A stretch of DNA of 51,666 bases from Alphaproteobacteria bacterium (GCA_016793165.1 JAEULA010000098.1:1-51666); one strand, 5' to 3'; shown: positions 16,460 through 25,648, counted from the stretch's first letter. Notes: a model not told the origin generated them from the sequence alone. A program made the numbers and translations.

Positions 16460-17437
16460 ATGAACGAGACGATCTCGCGCCGCACGGCGCTCACGACGAC
16501 GGCCGCCGCCGCGACTCTGATTGCGACGGCCGGCCCGGCCCGCGCGCAGGCGGCGTTCAAGCTCGGCGTCGTCGCCTTCCAGATGTCGTCGGAGACGCAT
16601 GCCCGCGTCGCCAACACCGTCGAGGCGGAGGCGAAGAAGAAGGGCTGGCAGGTCACGCTGCTCAACTCCCGCGGCAGCCAGCCCGAGCACGTCGCGCAGA
16701 TCGACAATCTCGTCCAGGCCGGCGTCAACGGCATGATCCTGTGCATGGCGCGGGTGAACGAGGCCGAGGCCCAGCTCGCCGCCGCCAAGGCCAAGGGCAT
16801 CCCCGTGATCACTGTGATGGCGAACACGACGCCCAACGCGCTGTTCGACATCTCCGTCGACGACTTCGCCGCCGGCTCGCAGATCACGAACTACCTGCTG
16901 GCGCGGATGAACTACGAGGGTGGCCTGCTCGCGCAGCGCTACGAGGGCAACGTCTCGACCCGCGCGCGGGGCAAGGTGTTCGACGCCGTGCTGTCGGAGA
17001 ACACGGGCGTCAAGGTGCTGGGCCAGCACGTGATGGCGCGCCCGCAGGGCTGGCAGGAGGACGTGCGCCAGGGCATGGAGACGCTGACGCTTCGCCACCA
17101 GGGCCAGTTCAAGGGCATCTGGGCCGCCTTCGACGGCCAGGCTTTCATCATCGACGACATCCTGCAGTCGCGCGGCGCCAAGAAGGGCGACGTCCTCGTC
17201 ACCGGCGTCGACGGCGGCCAGGAGACTTTCAAGCGCATCCGCGATCCCAAGAGCACGCTGAGCGCGACGGTCGCGATCCCCTTCGAGCCGATGGGCGTGC
17301 GCGCCGTCGATCTGATGGACAGGATCGTCGTTCAGAAGCAGCCGAAGGAAAAGCACGTCGCCGGCGCGCGCGTGCTCGTGCCGACGGTTCTCGTCGACGA
17401 GACGAACGTGCCGGGCGACGGCGCCTGGCCGTGGTGA
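16460..17437 (+). CDS. RbsB-like periplasmic sugar-binding protein
   Basis: Start at ATG 16460 behind GGGAGG; 325 residues. The N-terminus has a twin-arginine-like signal (ISRRTALTTTAAAATLIAT) ending near ARAQA. The mature part is a Peripla_BP_4 type I binding fold: FKLGVVAFQMSSETHARV, GWQVTLLNSRG, HVAQIDNLVQAGVNGMI, AKAKGIPVITVMAN, then the second-lobe KGIWAAFDGQAFIIDDIL and VLVTGVDGGQETFKRI. It delivers a sugar or polyol to the adjacent permease. The neighbouring FGGY kinase suggests a substrate that is phosphorylated after uptake. Confidence 0.92.
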   Translation: MNETISRRTALTTTAAAATLIATAGPARAQAAFKLGVVAFQMSSETHARVANTVEAEAKKKGWQVTLLNSRGSQPEHVAQIDNLVQAGVNGMILCMARVNEAEAQLAAAKAKGIPVITVMANTTPNALFDISVDDFAAGSQITNYLLARMNYEGGLLAQRYEGNVSTRARGKVFDAVLSENTGVKVLGQHVMARPQGWQEDVRQGMETLTLRHQGQFKGIWAAFDGQAFIIDDILQSRGAKKGDVLVTGVDGGQETFKRIRDPKSTLSATVAIPFEPMGVRAVDLMDRIVVQKQPKEKHVAGARVLVPTVLVDETNVPGDGAWPW

Positions 17438-17523
17438 GACGCTGAGGCGACGGGCTGGGGCGACGGGCTCTCATCCGGAGTCGCCCGCCATCTTTTCCCG
17501 CGTCCCGGCGGAAGGACTTCGAT

Positions 17524-17579
17524 CCCTCTCCCCCCCCCGCCCCCAAGGCGGGAGAGGGCGGGTCAAGGTCTGACCGCCC
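17524..17579. repeat. Extragenic palindromes in a 343-bp gap
   Basis: The gap 17438-17780 has no gene. It contains an inverted repeat with arms CCCTCTCCC (17524-17532) and GGGAGAGGG (17550-17558), with CCCGCC/GGCGGG nested inside. A second bulged hairpin follows at ~17556-17579, built on GGTCA/TGACC. They may stop transcription after the binding-protein gene. Similar CCCTCT/AGAGGG arms recur at 49561-49575. Confidence 0.6.
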
Positions 17580-17780
17580 GGAGCACCGATCGATCCTCGA
17601 CCATCTGATGACGAGCGTAGCGCTTTCCCTCGACCCCGGCGCATGCAACGGTTGCTTCATCTCGGGTGCGAAGATCCGCAACTAGCGGGCCGTTGCCGAC
17701 GGCAACCCACGTCGGCCCTGATCGCACGGCGAACGGCAAGGGTCGTTCGGTGCTGCGACGTCATGATGGAGGGAATGCGT

Positions 17781-18491
17781 ATGGCACGCTTACATCCGAT
17801 CGCCGCTCTTGCGGCTTCGACCATTCTCGGTCTTGCCGTGCATTCGGCTCACGCCGTCACGATCAACTTCGACGACGTGGTCGGCAGCCAGCAGGACATC
17901 ACCAATCGCTACGTCGGCCTCGGTGTCACCTTCGGCGCGATCGACACCGGCCCGTTTACGCTGACCGGCCCGTTTCCCGCACCGGCCACGCTGCCTGCGG
18001 TCGTCGCCGGCGCGACGACCTGGACCGACGGCTTCGCATCGGCGACATCCCCGACCCAGGTCGCCGTCTCCGCGGAGACCGCCGGAGTCGCCGCGGCCGG
18101 AGACCGGGGACTCCTGATCTCGTTCGCATTCGATGTCGGCTTCGTGTCGCTCGTGGGCGTGGACAATGGCGGTTGCCCGGCCGCGCCGGGGACCGACGAT
18201 TGCGAGGCCGTGACGCTGACCGCGTACGATGCGGCCGGCAACCGGATCGGCCAGACCTTCTCGACGACCAAGCTTCCCGGCGCCTTCGACCAGACCTCCG
18301 CATCCATCGCCCTGCCGGGCATGCGGCATGTCGCCTTCAACTACACGGACAGCCGGTTCGGCTTTTACGCGATCGACGACCTGACATTCGAGCCGTCGTC
18401 CCCGCCATCGGACGTCCCGGTCGCTCCGTCGCTCGCCCTGCTGTCGGTGGCCGTCGCCGGTCTTGCAGGTCTGCGACGCAGGGGCGCCTGA
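17781..18491 (+). CDS. Secreted protein with a PEP/VPLPA-CTERM-like sorting tail
   Basis: ATG 17781 chosen because GGAGGGA lies about seven bases upstream; 236 residues. The signal peptide is IAALAASTILGLAVHSAHA. The mature part is a beta-rich domain (TINFDDVVGSQQDITNRYVG, GLGVTFGAIDT, SFAFDVGFVSLVGVDNG), typical of PEP-CTERM-type secreted proteins. The C-terminus VPVAPSLALLSVAVAGLAGL followed by RRRGA matches the plan of a short Pro motif, hydrophobic helix and Arg cluster recognised by exosortases. No exosortase gene is in the window. Surface display or biofilm matrix role is inferred from the family. Confidence 0.8.
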   Translation: MARLHPIAALAASTILGLAVHSAHAVTINFDDVVGSQQDITNRYVGLGVTFGAIDTGPFTLTGPFPAPATLPAVVAGATTWTDGFASATSPTQVAVSAETAGVAAAGDRGLLISFAFDVGFVSLVGVDNGGCPAAPGTDDCEAVTLTAYDAAGNRIGQTFSTTKLPGAFDQTSASIALPGMRHVAFNYTDSRFGFYAIDDLTFEPSSPPSDVPVAPSLALLSVAVAGLAGLRRRGA

Positions 18492-18599
18492 GGGTCGCGT
18501 CGCTCGGCGGTCGGCACGCTGATTTCGGTCGCGCGCGCCGGCATCCCACCTACGACGTCGGGCACGCGCGACCTGATCCGACCGGCGCGCGTAAAGCAT

Positions 18600-18783
18600 G
18601 GTCGACCACGCCGGCCGACCTCGGTCGCCAGCGCGCCGTCGCCATCTCTGGCGGAGGCGAGACGCTGCGAGATGATTGCGGCATGGTTCGGCACGTAAGG
18701 GGCGAACTCGGCCAGGTACGCGGCGATGATGCGTGCCAGTGGGCGCACGCCTCGATGGTCGCGTCGGCAGCCGCGGGGCGCAT
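18600..18783 (-). pseudogene. Possible small frameshifted gene after the DNA glycosylase
   Basis: The 306-bp gap 18492-18797 is otherwise empty. From ATG 18783, 15 bases downstream of the glycosylase stop on the same strand, one frame reads MRPAAADATIEACAHWHA with very GC-rich third positions. At ~18735 that bias moves to another frame reading ARIIAAYLAEFAPYVPNHAA and on through ISQRLASARDGD. The two halves look like one small helical protein broken by a single-base indel. No family recognised. Confidence 0.4.
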
Positions 18784-18797
18784 TTCCGCCGCGCGGC

Positions 18798-19490
18798 TCA
18801 ATCCTCCGGCGCGGCATTCGGGCCGATCGACATCGCGCAGATGCGCGAGAGGTGGACGCGGGGCAGGCCGGTCTCCTCGGCCCAATCGTTGAACTGCGCC
18901 TGGACCTTGGCGAGGTCGCGCTTGGAGCTCGCCTTCTCCGAGATATCGAGGCCGGCGTCGCGCAGGCAGGCGACAACGTCGCGCGAGAGAACGAAGGCGT
19001 CCCAGCCGAGGAAGCGCAGCAGCAGCTGGCCGCTGTTGCCGCCGAGTCGGTCGCCGCGCTTGGCGAGCAGATCGAGCAGCCCGGCCTGGTCCGTCGCCGG
19101 CCATGTGGCCAGCATCTTGCCGAAGCTGCCGTGTTCCCGGGCCATTTCGCGCACGAAGTCGGCGTTGCGGCGCACCGACATGATCTTGGCGCCGTTCCGC
19201 ACGACGCGCGCGTCCTTGGTCAGCCGGTCCCAGAACTCCGGCGGCTGGGCGAGAAGCCTGTCCGGCTTGAACCCGAGGAAGGCGGCCTCGAAGCCGGGCC
19301 ATTTCGCCTCGATGATGCTCCACACGAAGCCGGCCTGGAACACGCGCTTCGTCATCTCCGCGAGCACGCGATCGTCGCCGAGCTTCGCCAGCGACTTCGG
19401 CCGCGGCTTCGGCGGCAACAGCTTCGCCAGCGCGGCGGCGCCGCCCTTGCGCTTCTCCGCCCGGGCGCGGATGGACTTGAACGACGGCAT
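18798..19490 (-). CDS. tag: DNA-3-methyladenine glycosylase I (Tag family)
   Basis: 230 residues. The Tag-family helical fold is recognisable in LAEMTKRVFQAGFVWSIIE, KWPGFEAAFLGFKP, LTKDARVVRNGAKIMSVRRN, GNSGQLLLRFLGWDAFVLS and the late VHLSRICAMSIG segment. The enzyme removes 3-methyladenine from alkylated DNA and leaves an abasic site. The ~40-residue basic N-terminal extension (MPSFKSIRARAEKRKGG) is longer than in E. coli Tag. The gene sits between a sugar-transport module and its likely ATPase without functional connection. Confidence 0.85.
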   Translation of the reverse strand: MPSFKSIRARAEKRKGGAAALAKLLPPKPRPKSLAKLGDDRVLAEMTKRVFQAGFVWSIIEAKWPGFEAAFLGFKPDRLLAQPPEFWDRLTKDARVVRNGAKIMSVRRNADFVREMAREHGSFGKMLATWPATDQAGLLDLLAKRGDRLGGNSGQLLLRFLGWDAFVLSRDVVACLRDAGLDISEKASSKRDLAKVQAQFNDWAEETGLPRVHLSRICAMSIGPNAAPED

Positions 19491-19643
19491 GCGGTGCTCC
19501 CTCCGGATCTAACGGGCCGCCGGCCTCGCGGGCCGGCGCGACACTATCGTCGAATCGCTTCGGGCCGACGAGGACGGACCACGCCGGGGACACCTGCCGG
19601 CGCCTTGTCGGCGCGCGCGAAGCGCAGCACAGTCGCCCGCGTC

Positions 19644-20402
19644 ATGACCTCCCCCCCGCTGCTCGAGCTGCGCGACATCGTCGTCGCCTACGGCGCCCTG
19701 AGGGCGATCGACGGCGTGTCGCTGGCGGTCCGCGCGGGCGAGGTGCTGGGCGTCTGCGGCGACAACGGGGCGGGCAAGTCCTCGCTGATGAAGGTGATCG
19801 CCGGCGCCCACCGCCCGACAGGGGGCGCGGTGCTGATCGACGGCGCCGAAGCCGTGCTGCGCGGCCCGCGCGACGCGCTCGCGCGCGGCATCGCCGCGAT
19901 CTACCAGGACCTGGCGCTCGCGCCGAGGCTGTCGATCGCCGAGAACGTGTTCATGGGCGCCGAGCTCGTGCGCGAGACGGCGGGCCTGGGCTGGCTGTCG
20001 CTGCTCGACAAGCCGGCGATGCGCCGCGCGGCGGGCGACTATCTCGCGCGGCTGCGGATCGACATGCCGCCGACGGACACCCCGGTCGCGCAGCTGTCGG
20101 GCGGCCAGCGCCAGGCCGTGGCGATCGCGCGCGCGCTGCGCTGGCAGGCGCGTCTGATCGTGATGGACGAGCCGACCGCGGCGCTGGGCGTGCGCGAGAC
20201 CGACCGCGTGCTGGCGCTGATCCGCAGCCTCGCCGAGTCGGGCGTCGCGGTGGTGCTGGTCTGCCACAACATGGAGCACGTGATGGCGGTCGCGAGCCAC
20301 GTCATCGTGCTCAAGCAGGGACGCACGGTGGCGTCCCGGCCGGCACGCGAGCTCGATGCCGTCGCGCTGTCGCGCATGATCCTGACCGGGCAGGCGGCGT
20401 GA
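19644..20402 (+). CDS. Single-domain sugar ABC transporter ATPase (RbsA/FrcA-like)
   Basis: 252 residues from ATG 19644. Walker A GDNGAGKSS, signature LSGGQRQ, Walker B LIVMDEPTAALG, and the H-loop in VLVCHNMEHV. The LRAIDGVSLAVRAGEVLGVC start and the ALARGIAAIYQDLALAPRLS Q-loop segment are typical of sugar importers. Unlike ribose RbsA it has one nucleotide-binding domain, as in FrcA-type ATPases, so it would act as a homodimer. It probably serves the permease and binding protein at 15435-17437. Its stop overlaps the next start (GTGA at 20399-20402). Confidence 0.92.
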   Translation: MTSPPLLELRDIVVAYGALRAIDGVSLAVRAGEVLGVCGDNGAGKSSLMKVIAGAHRPTGGAVLIDGAEAVLRGPRDALARGIAAIYQDLALAPRLSIAENVFMGAELVRETAGLGWLSLLDKPAMRRAAGDYLARLRIDMPPTDTPVAQLSGGQRQAVAIARALRWQARLIVMDEPTAALGVRETDRVLALIRSLAESGVAVVLVCHNMEHVMAVASHVIVLKQGRTVASRPARELDAVALSRMILTGQAA

Positions 20403-22195
20403 CCGCGAGGCGGCCGGCGCCGGGCGTGGCGCCCTATCTGGTCGTCGCGGCGTTCTGGGCCGTCACGCATCTCGGTCTCGCCATCGCCGGCACGACGCCG
20501 GTCCTCGACGGCCGCATCCTCGACACCGACGGCTACATGTGGCTCGCCCGCGTCGAGCGCCTCTGGGCGACGGGCGCATGGTTCGACGACGTGATGCCGC
20601 GTGCCAATGCGCCCGCCGGCGACGCGCTGAACTGGACGCGCCCGCTCGATGTCGCGATCAGCCTGCTGGCGCTGCCGTTCCGGCCGGTCGCCGACTTGCG
20701 CGACGCGCTGTTCATCGGCGGCGCGCTGGTGTCGCCGCTGTTCCAGCTCGTCACCGTCCTGGCGCTCGCCTGGGCCGCACGACCGCTGATCGACGTCGCG
20801 TCGCGGCCGATGGTCGCGCTGGTGGCAATCGCGAATTTCGGCCTGTTCGGCTACTCGCTCGCCGGGCGCCCCGATCATCACGCCCTGGTCGCCGCCCTGC
20901 TCGCGCTGCTGATCGGCGGCGCGATGCGCCTGGCTCTGACGCCCGCGGCGCGTGGAGGCGTGCTGGCCTTCGCGCTCGCCGGCGCCGGCGGCCTTTGGGC
21001 GACCCCGGAATTCCTCATCCCGCTGGCGGTGGCGATGGCGGCGGCGCTCGCCGCCTGGCTCGTCGCGCCGGCCGCGCCGGCGTCGGCGGCCTGGCGGCGC
21101 GGCTGGAGCGCGATGGCGCTCGCCGCCGCGGTCGCGATCGTGCTCGAGCGCGGGCCGCGCGGGCTGCTGCTGCGCGAGCCCGACAAGATCTCGCTGACCC
21201 AGCTCGCGGTGCTCGCGGTCTGCGCGGCCCTGTGGTGGATCGCGGAGCGGCTGTCGCCGTGGCCGCCGGGCCGGCGGCTTGCCGGGATCGCGATCGCGGC
21301 GGCGGCGCTGGCCGGGCTCGCGGCGCTGCTTGTGCCCGGCATCTGGCGCGGGCCGGCGGCGGACATCGACCCGCGGGTGATGGCGATCTTCCTGTCGACG
21401 ACGACCGAGATGCGCTCGCTGCTGACGCCGGACCTCGACTCGCTCGGCGACCAGCTGCGCTTCAATGCCCTCGGCGTCGTCGCCGCGGCGGCTGCGGGCC
21501 TGTGGGCCTGGCGCGCGCGCGGCACGCCGGCGGGCGCCGCCTGGGCCGTGCTGGCGGCGCTCAGCGCGGGCTATGTGGTCTTCACCTCGATCCATGTCCG
21601 CTTCGCGATGTTCGGCGGGATCGCGGCGGCCGTGCCGCTCGCCGAGCTGCTGCGCCGCCTGCGCGAGCGCCTGGCCGGCGGGCTCGGCGCGCTCCTGCTG
21701 CGCACGGCGGCGATGGCCGCGATCATCATCGGTCCCGCGATGCTGGGCAGCGTCGTGGAGCAGCTCGGCGGCGGCAAGGTCGCCCGGGCCGTCGAGGCGC
21801 TCGATCGGGACTGCGACCTGCGCGCGGTCGTGCCGGCGCTGACCGACGGGGCGCGGCTGGGCGCGCGGCCCGACATCGTGATCGCGCACCTCGATTTCGG
21901 CTCCGAGCTGATCTGGCGAACGCCGCACGGTGTGCTGGGAACGCCGTTCCACCGCAATCGCGACGGTATCCTCGACGGCCGCGCCTTCTTCGACGCCCGC
22001 GACGACGGCACGGCCCAGGCGATCGCGGCGCGCCGCGGGGCGGGGCTCGTGCTGTTCTGCCCGAACCTCGCGCACGAGAACCCGCCGGGATCGCTCGGGG
22101 CGCGGCTGCTCGCCGGCGCGGCTCCGCCCTGGCTGGAGCGGGTCCCGGTCGCCGGCACCGCGCTGGCTCTGTTCCGGATCGTCGCGGCGCGCTGA
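20399..22195 (+). CDS. Polytopic membrane glycosyltransferase-like protein (STT3-like N-terminus)
   Basis: GTG start at 20399 overlaps the ATPase stop; 598 residues with roughly ten or more hydrophobic segments. The first external loop has acidic residues and a Tyr in ILDTDGYMWLARVERLW, then DVMPRANAPAGDALNWTRP, as in GT-C/STT3-type transferases. RPDHHALVAALLALLIGGA follows. A soluble C-terminal part (~470-590) contains AHLDFGSELIWRTPHGVLGT. The GT-C fold is inferred from this layout; donor and acceptor are unknown. It may take part in surface or protein glycosylation together with the downstream SPY-type genes. Confidence 0.65.
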   Translation: MTARRPAPGVAPYLVVAAFWAVTHLGLAIAGTTPVLDGRILDTDGYMWLARVERLWATGAWFDDVMPRANAPAGDALNWTRPLDVAISLLALPFRPVADLRDALFIGGALVSPLFQLVTVLALAWAARPLIDVASRPMVALVAIANFGLFGYSLAGRPDHHALVAALLALLIGGAMRLALTPAARGGVLAFALAGAGGLWATPEFLIPLAVAMAAALAAWLVAPAAPASAAWRRGWSAMALAAAVAIVLERGPRGLLLREPDKISLTQLAVLAVCAALWWIAERLSPWPPGRRLAGIAIAAAALAGLAALLVPGIWRGPAADIDPRVMAIFLSTTTEMRSLLTPDLDSLGDQLRFNALGVVAAAAAGLWAWRARGTPAGAAWAVLAALSAGYVVFTSIHVRFAMFGGIAAAVPLAELLRRLRERLAGGLGALLLRTAAMAAIIIGPAMLGSVVEQLGGGKVARAVEALDRDCDLRAVVPALTDGARLGARPDIVIAHLDFGSELIWRTPHGVLGTPFHRNRDGILDGRAFFDARDDGTAQAIAARRGAGLVLFCPNLAHENPPGSLGARLLAGAAPPWLERVPVAGTALALFRIVAAR

Positions 22196-22214
22196 TCCGG
22201 CAAAAAGCCGGATC
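22194..22214 (+). terminator. Perfect 8-bp hairpin after the STT3-like gene
   Basis: GATCCGGC (22194-22201), loop AAAAA, GCCGGATC (22207-22214), starting inside the stop codon of the upstream gene. No T-tract follows, so it may be a weak terminator or an mRNA-stabilising hairpin. Confidence 0.5.
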
Positions 22215-22221
22215 CTCGGCT

Positions 22222-22249
22222 TTGCAAGGTCCCGCCGATGGCCTAAACG
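22222..22249 (+). promoter_or_regulatory. Possible sigma-70-type promoter for leuS
   Basis: TTGCAA (22222-22227), a 16-bp spacer, and TAAACG (22244-22249), about 32 bp upstream of the leuS start. Weak match. Confidence 0.25.
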
Positions 22250-22280
22250 TTGCGGCGATCGATCAGCGAGAAGAGCGGCA

Positions 22281-24848
22281 ATGACGCGCTACAACGTCAA
22301 GGAAACCGAGTCCAAGTGGCAGTCGGCGTGGGAGAAGGCGGAAAGCTTCTCCGCCCGCGACTCCGGCGGCACCAGGCCGAAGTACTACGTGCTCGAGATG
22401 TTTCCCTATCCGTCGGGGCGCATCCACATGGGCCATGTGCGCAACTACACGCTGGGCGACGTCGTCGCGCGCTACAAGCGCGCCCGGGGCTTCGAGGTCA
22501 TGCATCCCATGGGCTGGGACGCCTTCGGCCTGCCGGCGGAGAATGCCGCGCGCGATTCCAGGATCCATCCCGCGAAGTGGACCTACGACAACATCGCCAC
22601 GATGCGCGGCGAGCTCAAGCGCATGGGCCTGAGCCTGGACTGGAAGCGCGAGATCGCGACCTGCCATCCCGGCTACTACCGTCACCAGCAGAAGCTGTTC
22701 CTCGACTTCCTGAAGGCAGGACTCGTGCATCGCCGCGAGGCCTTCGTGAACTGGGATCCGGTCGACCACACCGTGCTGGCCAACGAGCAGGTCATCGACG
22801 GCAAGGGTTGGCGCTCGGGGGCGCCGGTGGAGAAGCGCAAGCTCGCGCAGTGGTTCCTGAGGATCACGGCGCGCGCCGAGGACCTGTTGCAGGCGCTGTC
22901 GACGCTCGACCGCTGGCCCGAGAAGGTCCGCCTGATGCAGGAGAACTGGATCGGGAAGTCCGAGGGCGCCTACGTGAACTGGCAGATCAAGGGCCGCGCG
23001 CAGCCGCTGGAGATCTTCACGACGCGTCCCGACACGCTGTTCGGCGCGTCGTTCATGGCGCTCAGCCCTCATCATCCGCTGACCGACGAGCTGGCCAGGG
23101 GCGATGCGAAGCTCGCCGCCTTCGTCGCCGAATGCGACCGCAGCGGCACGTCGGAGGCGGCGATCGAGGCGGCCGAGAAGATCGGCTACGACACCGGCTT
23201 GAAGGCGATGCACCCGCTGATCCCCGGCAAGGAGATCCCGGTCTGGGTCGCGAATTTCGTGCTGATGGACTACGGCACCGGCGCCATCTTCGGATGCCCC
23301 GGCCACGACCAGCGCGACTTCGAGTTCGCGGCGAAGTACCGGCTGCCGATCATCCCGGTCGTCTGCCCGCCCGACGCCGATCCGAAGACGTACAGGCTCG
23401 GCGCCGAGGCCTATGTCGGCGACGGCACGATCTTCAACTCGGAGTTCCTCGACGGGCTCGAAGTGCCGCAGGCCAAGCGCCGCGTCATCGAGAGGCTGGA
23501 GCAGCTGAAGACCGGCCGCGGCACGATCCAGTACCGCTTGCGCGACTGGCTGGTCAGCCGCCAGCGCTACTGGGGATGTCCGATCCCGGTCATCCACTGC
23601 GAGTCCTGCGGCGCGGTGCCGGTGCCGGAGCAGGACCTGCCGGTGCAGCTGCCCGACGACGTCACCTTCGACAAGCCGGGCAATCCGCTGATCCACCATC
23701 CGACGTGGAAGCACGTGGCGTGCCCGAGCTGCGGCAAGCCCGCGACGCGAGAGACCGACACCTTCGACACGTTCGTGGACTCGTCGTGGTACTTCGCGCG
23801 CTTCTGCAGCCCGCGCGCCGACGAGCCGGTGACGCATGCCGCGGTCGACCGCTGGCTGCCGGTCGACCAGTACATCGGCGGCGTCGAGCACGCGATCCTG
23901 CACTTGCTCTATTCGCGCTTCTTCACGCGCGCGATGCGGGCCTCGGGTCACGTGAAGCTCGACGAGCCCTTCGCCGGCCTGTTCACGCAGGGCATGGTGC
24001 TGCACGAGAGCTATCGCAGCGCCGACGGCAAGTGGCTCTATCCCGAGGAGATCGAGAGGAGACCGGACGGCTCGGCGGTCGAGCGCGCCACGGGCACGCC
24101 GGTGACGGTCGGTCGCCGCGAGGTGATGTCGAAGTCCAAGCGCAACGTCGTGCCGCCGGCCGAGATCATCGACAGCTACGGCGCCGACACGGCGCGGCTG
24201 TTCATGCTGTCGGACTCGCCGCCCGAGCGCGATCTCGAATGGACCGAGGCCGGCGTCGAGGGCGCGTGGCGCTACCTCAACCGCCTCTACCGCCTCGCGA
24301 GCGAGCCGCCGGTGGCGCTGCCACCGGCCGGCGCGGCGAGGCCGAACGCGCTGTCGCCCAAGTCCGAGGCGGCGTGGCGCGCGACGCACAAGACGATCGC
24401 GGCGGTCAGCGAGTCGATCGAGGCGCTGCGCTTCAATGTCGCGGTCGCTCAGGTCCGCACGCTGTCCAATGCGCTGGAGGCGCTCGACGGCAAGAGCGAC
24501 GGCGAGGCCTGGGTGCTGGCCGAGGCGCTGCGCACGCTCGTCGTGCTCGTCGGCCCGATGACGCCGCACCTCGCCGAGGAGATGTGGACGCTGCTGGGCG
24601 GCAAGGGCCTGCTCTGCGACCAGGCCTGGCCGACGGCCGACGCCGCGCTGCTGGTCGACGACACCGTGAAGGTCGCCGTGCAGGTCAACGGCAAGCTGCG
24701 CGCGACCATCGAGATCGCGCGCGACGCCGCCGAGGCCGCCGCCCGCGAGGCGGCCCTCGCGCAGCCCAACGTCCAGGCGGCGATGGCGGGCAAGCCGGCG
24801 CGCAAGGTGATCGTGGTGCCCAACCGCATCGTCAACATCGTGGTGTGA
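22281..24848 (+). CDS. leuS: Leucyl-tRNA synthetase
   Basis: 855 residues, the usual bacterial length. Class I signature HMGH at 49-52 within PYPSGRIHMGHVRNYT, and the second signature VMSKSK at 615-620. The CP1 editing domain is present (FTTRPDTLFGASFMALSPHH and FGCPGHDQRDFEFA). A four-Cys zinc-binding pattern (CESCGAVPVPEQDL and CPSCGKPATRETDTFDTFVD) is followed by the SSWYF segment. The C-terminal domain ends VVPNRIVNIVV. It charges tRNA-Leu in the cytosol and removes mischarged amino acids. Start ATG 22281 has GAGAAGAG upstream. Confidence 0.98.
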   Translation: MTRYNVKETESKWQSAWEKAESFSARDSGGTRPKYYVLEMFPYPSGRIHMGHVRNYTLGDVVARYKRARGFEVMHPMGWDAFGLPAENAARDSRIHPAKWTYDNIATMRGELKRMGLSLDWKREIATCHPGYYRHQQKLFLDFLKAGLVHRREAFVNWDPVDHTVLANEQVIDGKGWRSGAPVEKRKLAQWFLRITARAEDLLQALSTLDRWPEKVRLMQENWIGKSEGAYVNWQIKGRAQPLEIFTTRPDTLFGASFMALSPHHPLTDELARGDAKLAAFVAECDRSGTSEAAIEAAEKIGYDTGLKAMHPLIPGKEIPVWVANFVLMDYGTGAIFGCPGHDQRDFEFAAKYRLPIIPVVCPPDADPKTYRLGAEAYVGDGTIFNSEFLDGLEVPQAKRRVIERLEQLKTGRGTIQYRLRDWLVSRQRYWGCPIPVIHCESCGAVPVPEQDLPVQLPDDVTFDKPGNPLIHHPTWKHVACPSCGKPATRETDTFDTFVDSSWYFARFCSPRADEPVTHAAVDRWLPVDQYIGGVEHAILHLLYSRFFTRAMRASGHVKLDEPFAGLFTQGMVLHESYRSADGKWLYPEEIERRPDGSAVERATGTPVTVGRREVMSKSKRNVVPPAEIIDSYGADTARLFMLSDSPPERDLEWTEAGVEGAWRYLNRLYRLASEPPVALPPAGAARPNALSPKSEAAWRATHKTIAAVSESIEALRFNVAVAQVRTLSNALEALDGKSDGEAWVLAEALRTLVVLVGPMTPHLAEEMWTLLGGKGLLCDQAWPTADAALLVDDTVKVAVQVNGKLRATIEIARDAAEAAAREAALAQPNVQAAMAGKPARKVIVVPNRIVNIVV

Positions 24849-24853
24849 CGCCG

Positions 24854-25648
24854 ATGGCCGTCAACCTGGAGCATCACTCCGCGCCGTCGGCCATCGCATT
24901 GATGGAGCGGCTGGGCGCGCGGTTCGGAACCGTCATCGATGCCGGCTGCGCCGACGGCCAGTTCTTCGTCGAGCTGAAGTCGATCGGGCTGCTGCGCGGC
25001 GCGTCGGTCTTCAACGTCGATGCGCAGGCGGTCTACGAGCCGACGCTCAAGCGCATCAAGGCCGCGATCGGCGGCGACTACCGCATCTGCGCGCTCGGCG
25101 CCGAGCCGGGGGAGCTCGCCCTGGGCGTCGGTGCCCATCCCTACTGGTCGTCGCCGCGGCCCGCGGACGACCCCTATTGGGACCGCGTCGACGGCGCCAA
25201 GGGCGCGCCGATCAAGGTTCCGATGCATCGGCTCGACGACCTCGTGCGCGAGCTCGACTTGAAGCCGCCCTTCCTCCTCAAGCTGGACGTGCAGGGCGCC
25301 GAGGTGGACGTGTTCCGCGGCGCGCCCGAGACGCTGGCGAGGACCGAAGGGGTGATCGTCGAGGCCGATATCGACGACTTCGCGGCGATCCATTCGGCGC
25401 TCGACGCCGCCGGCATGGCGCTGTTCGACCTCGCCTACTTCAACCGGGCGCCGGACCAGACCCTGGGCTGGTTCTACCCGGTCTATGTCAGCCGCGCGCT
25501 GGCGCAACGGCGTGCGCGCCGACTCTGGGATGCCAAGGACACGCCGGCGGCCGTGGCGATGCAGGACGCGCGACGCCAGCGCATCAAGCAGGCGCTCGAC
25601 CAGCAGCTGCCGCGCCTCGAACTCGCTCGGCGCATGGGCCAGTTCTGA
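24854..25648 (+). CDS. FkbM-family SAM-dependent methyltransferase
   Basis: 264 residues, starting five bases after leuS. The SAM-binding motif is FGTVIDAGCADGQFF. The FkbM motif PFLLKLDVQGAEVDVFRGA and the following EGVIVEADIDDFAAIHSALD strand-helix are clear. The C-terminus is Arg-rich and helical. FkbM enzymes O-methylate sugars or polyketides. Placement beside SPY-type glycosyltransferases suggests modification of a glycan. It converges with the next gene with only 18 bp between stops. Confidence 0.85.
   Translation: MAVNLEHHSAPSAIALMERLGARFGTVIDAGCADGQFFVELKSIGLLRGASVFNVDAQAVYEPTLKRIKAAIGGDYRICALGAEPGELALGVGAHPYWSSPRPADDPYWDRVDGAKGAPIKVPMHRLDDLVRELDLKPPFLLKLDVQGAEVDVFRGAPETLARTEGVIVEADIDDFAAIHSALDAAGMALFDLAYFNRAPDQTLGWFYPVYVSRALAQRRARRLWDAKDTPAAVAMQDARRQRIKQALDQQLPRLELARRMGQF

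Noticed and set aside
18726..19512. Long plus-strand frames opposite the DNA glycosylase
   Set aside because: They are mirror frames of a recognisable Tag-family gene and have Arg/Ala-rich, unprotein-like sequence.
22263..24569. A 768-codon minus-strand frame inside leuS
   Set aside because: It is the antisense shadow of leuS, full of Arg, His and Asp, with no domain.
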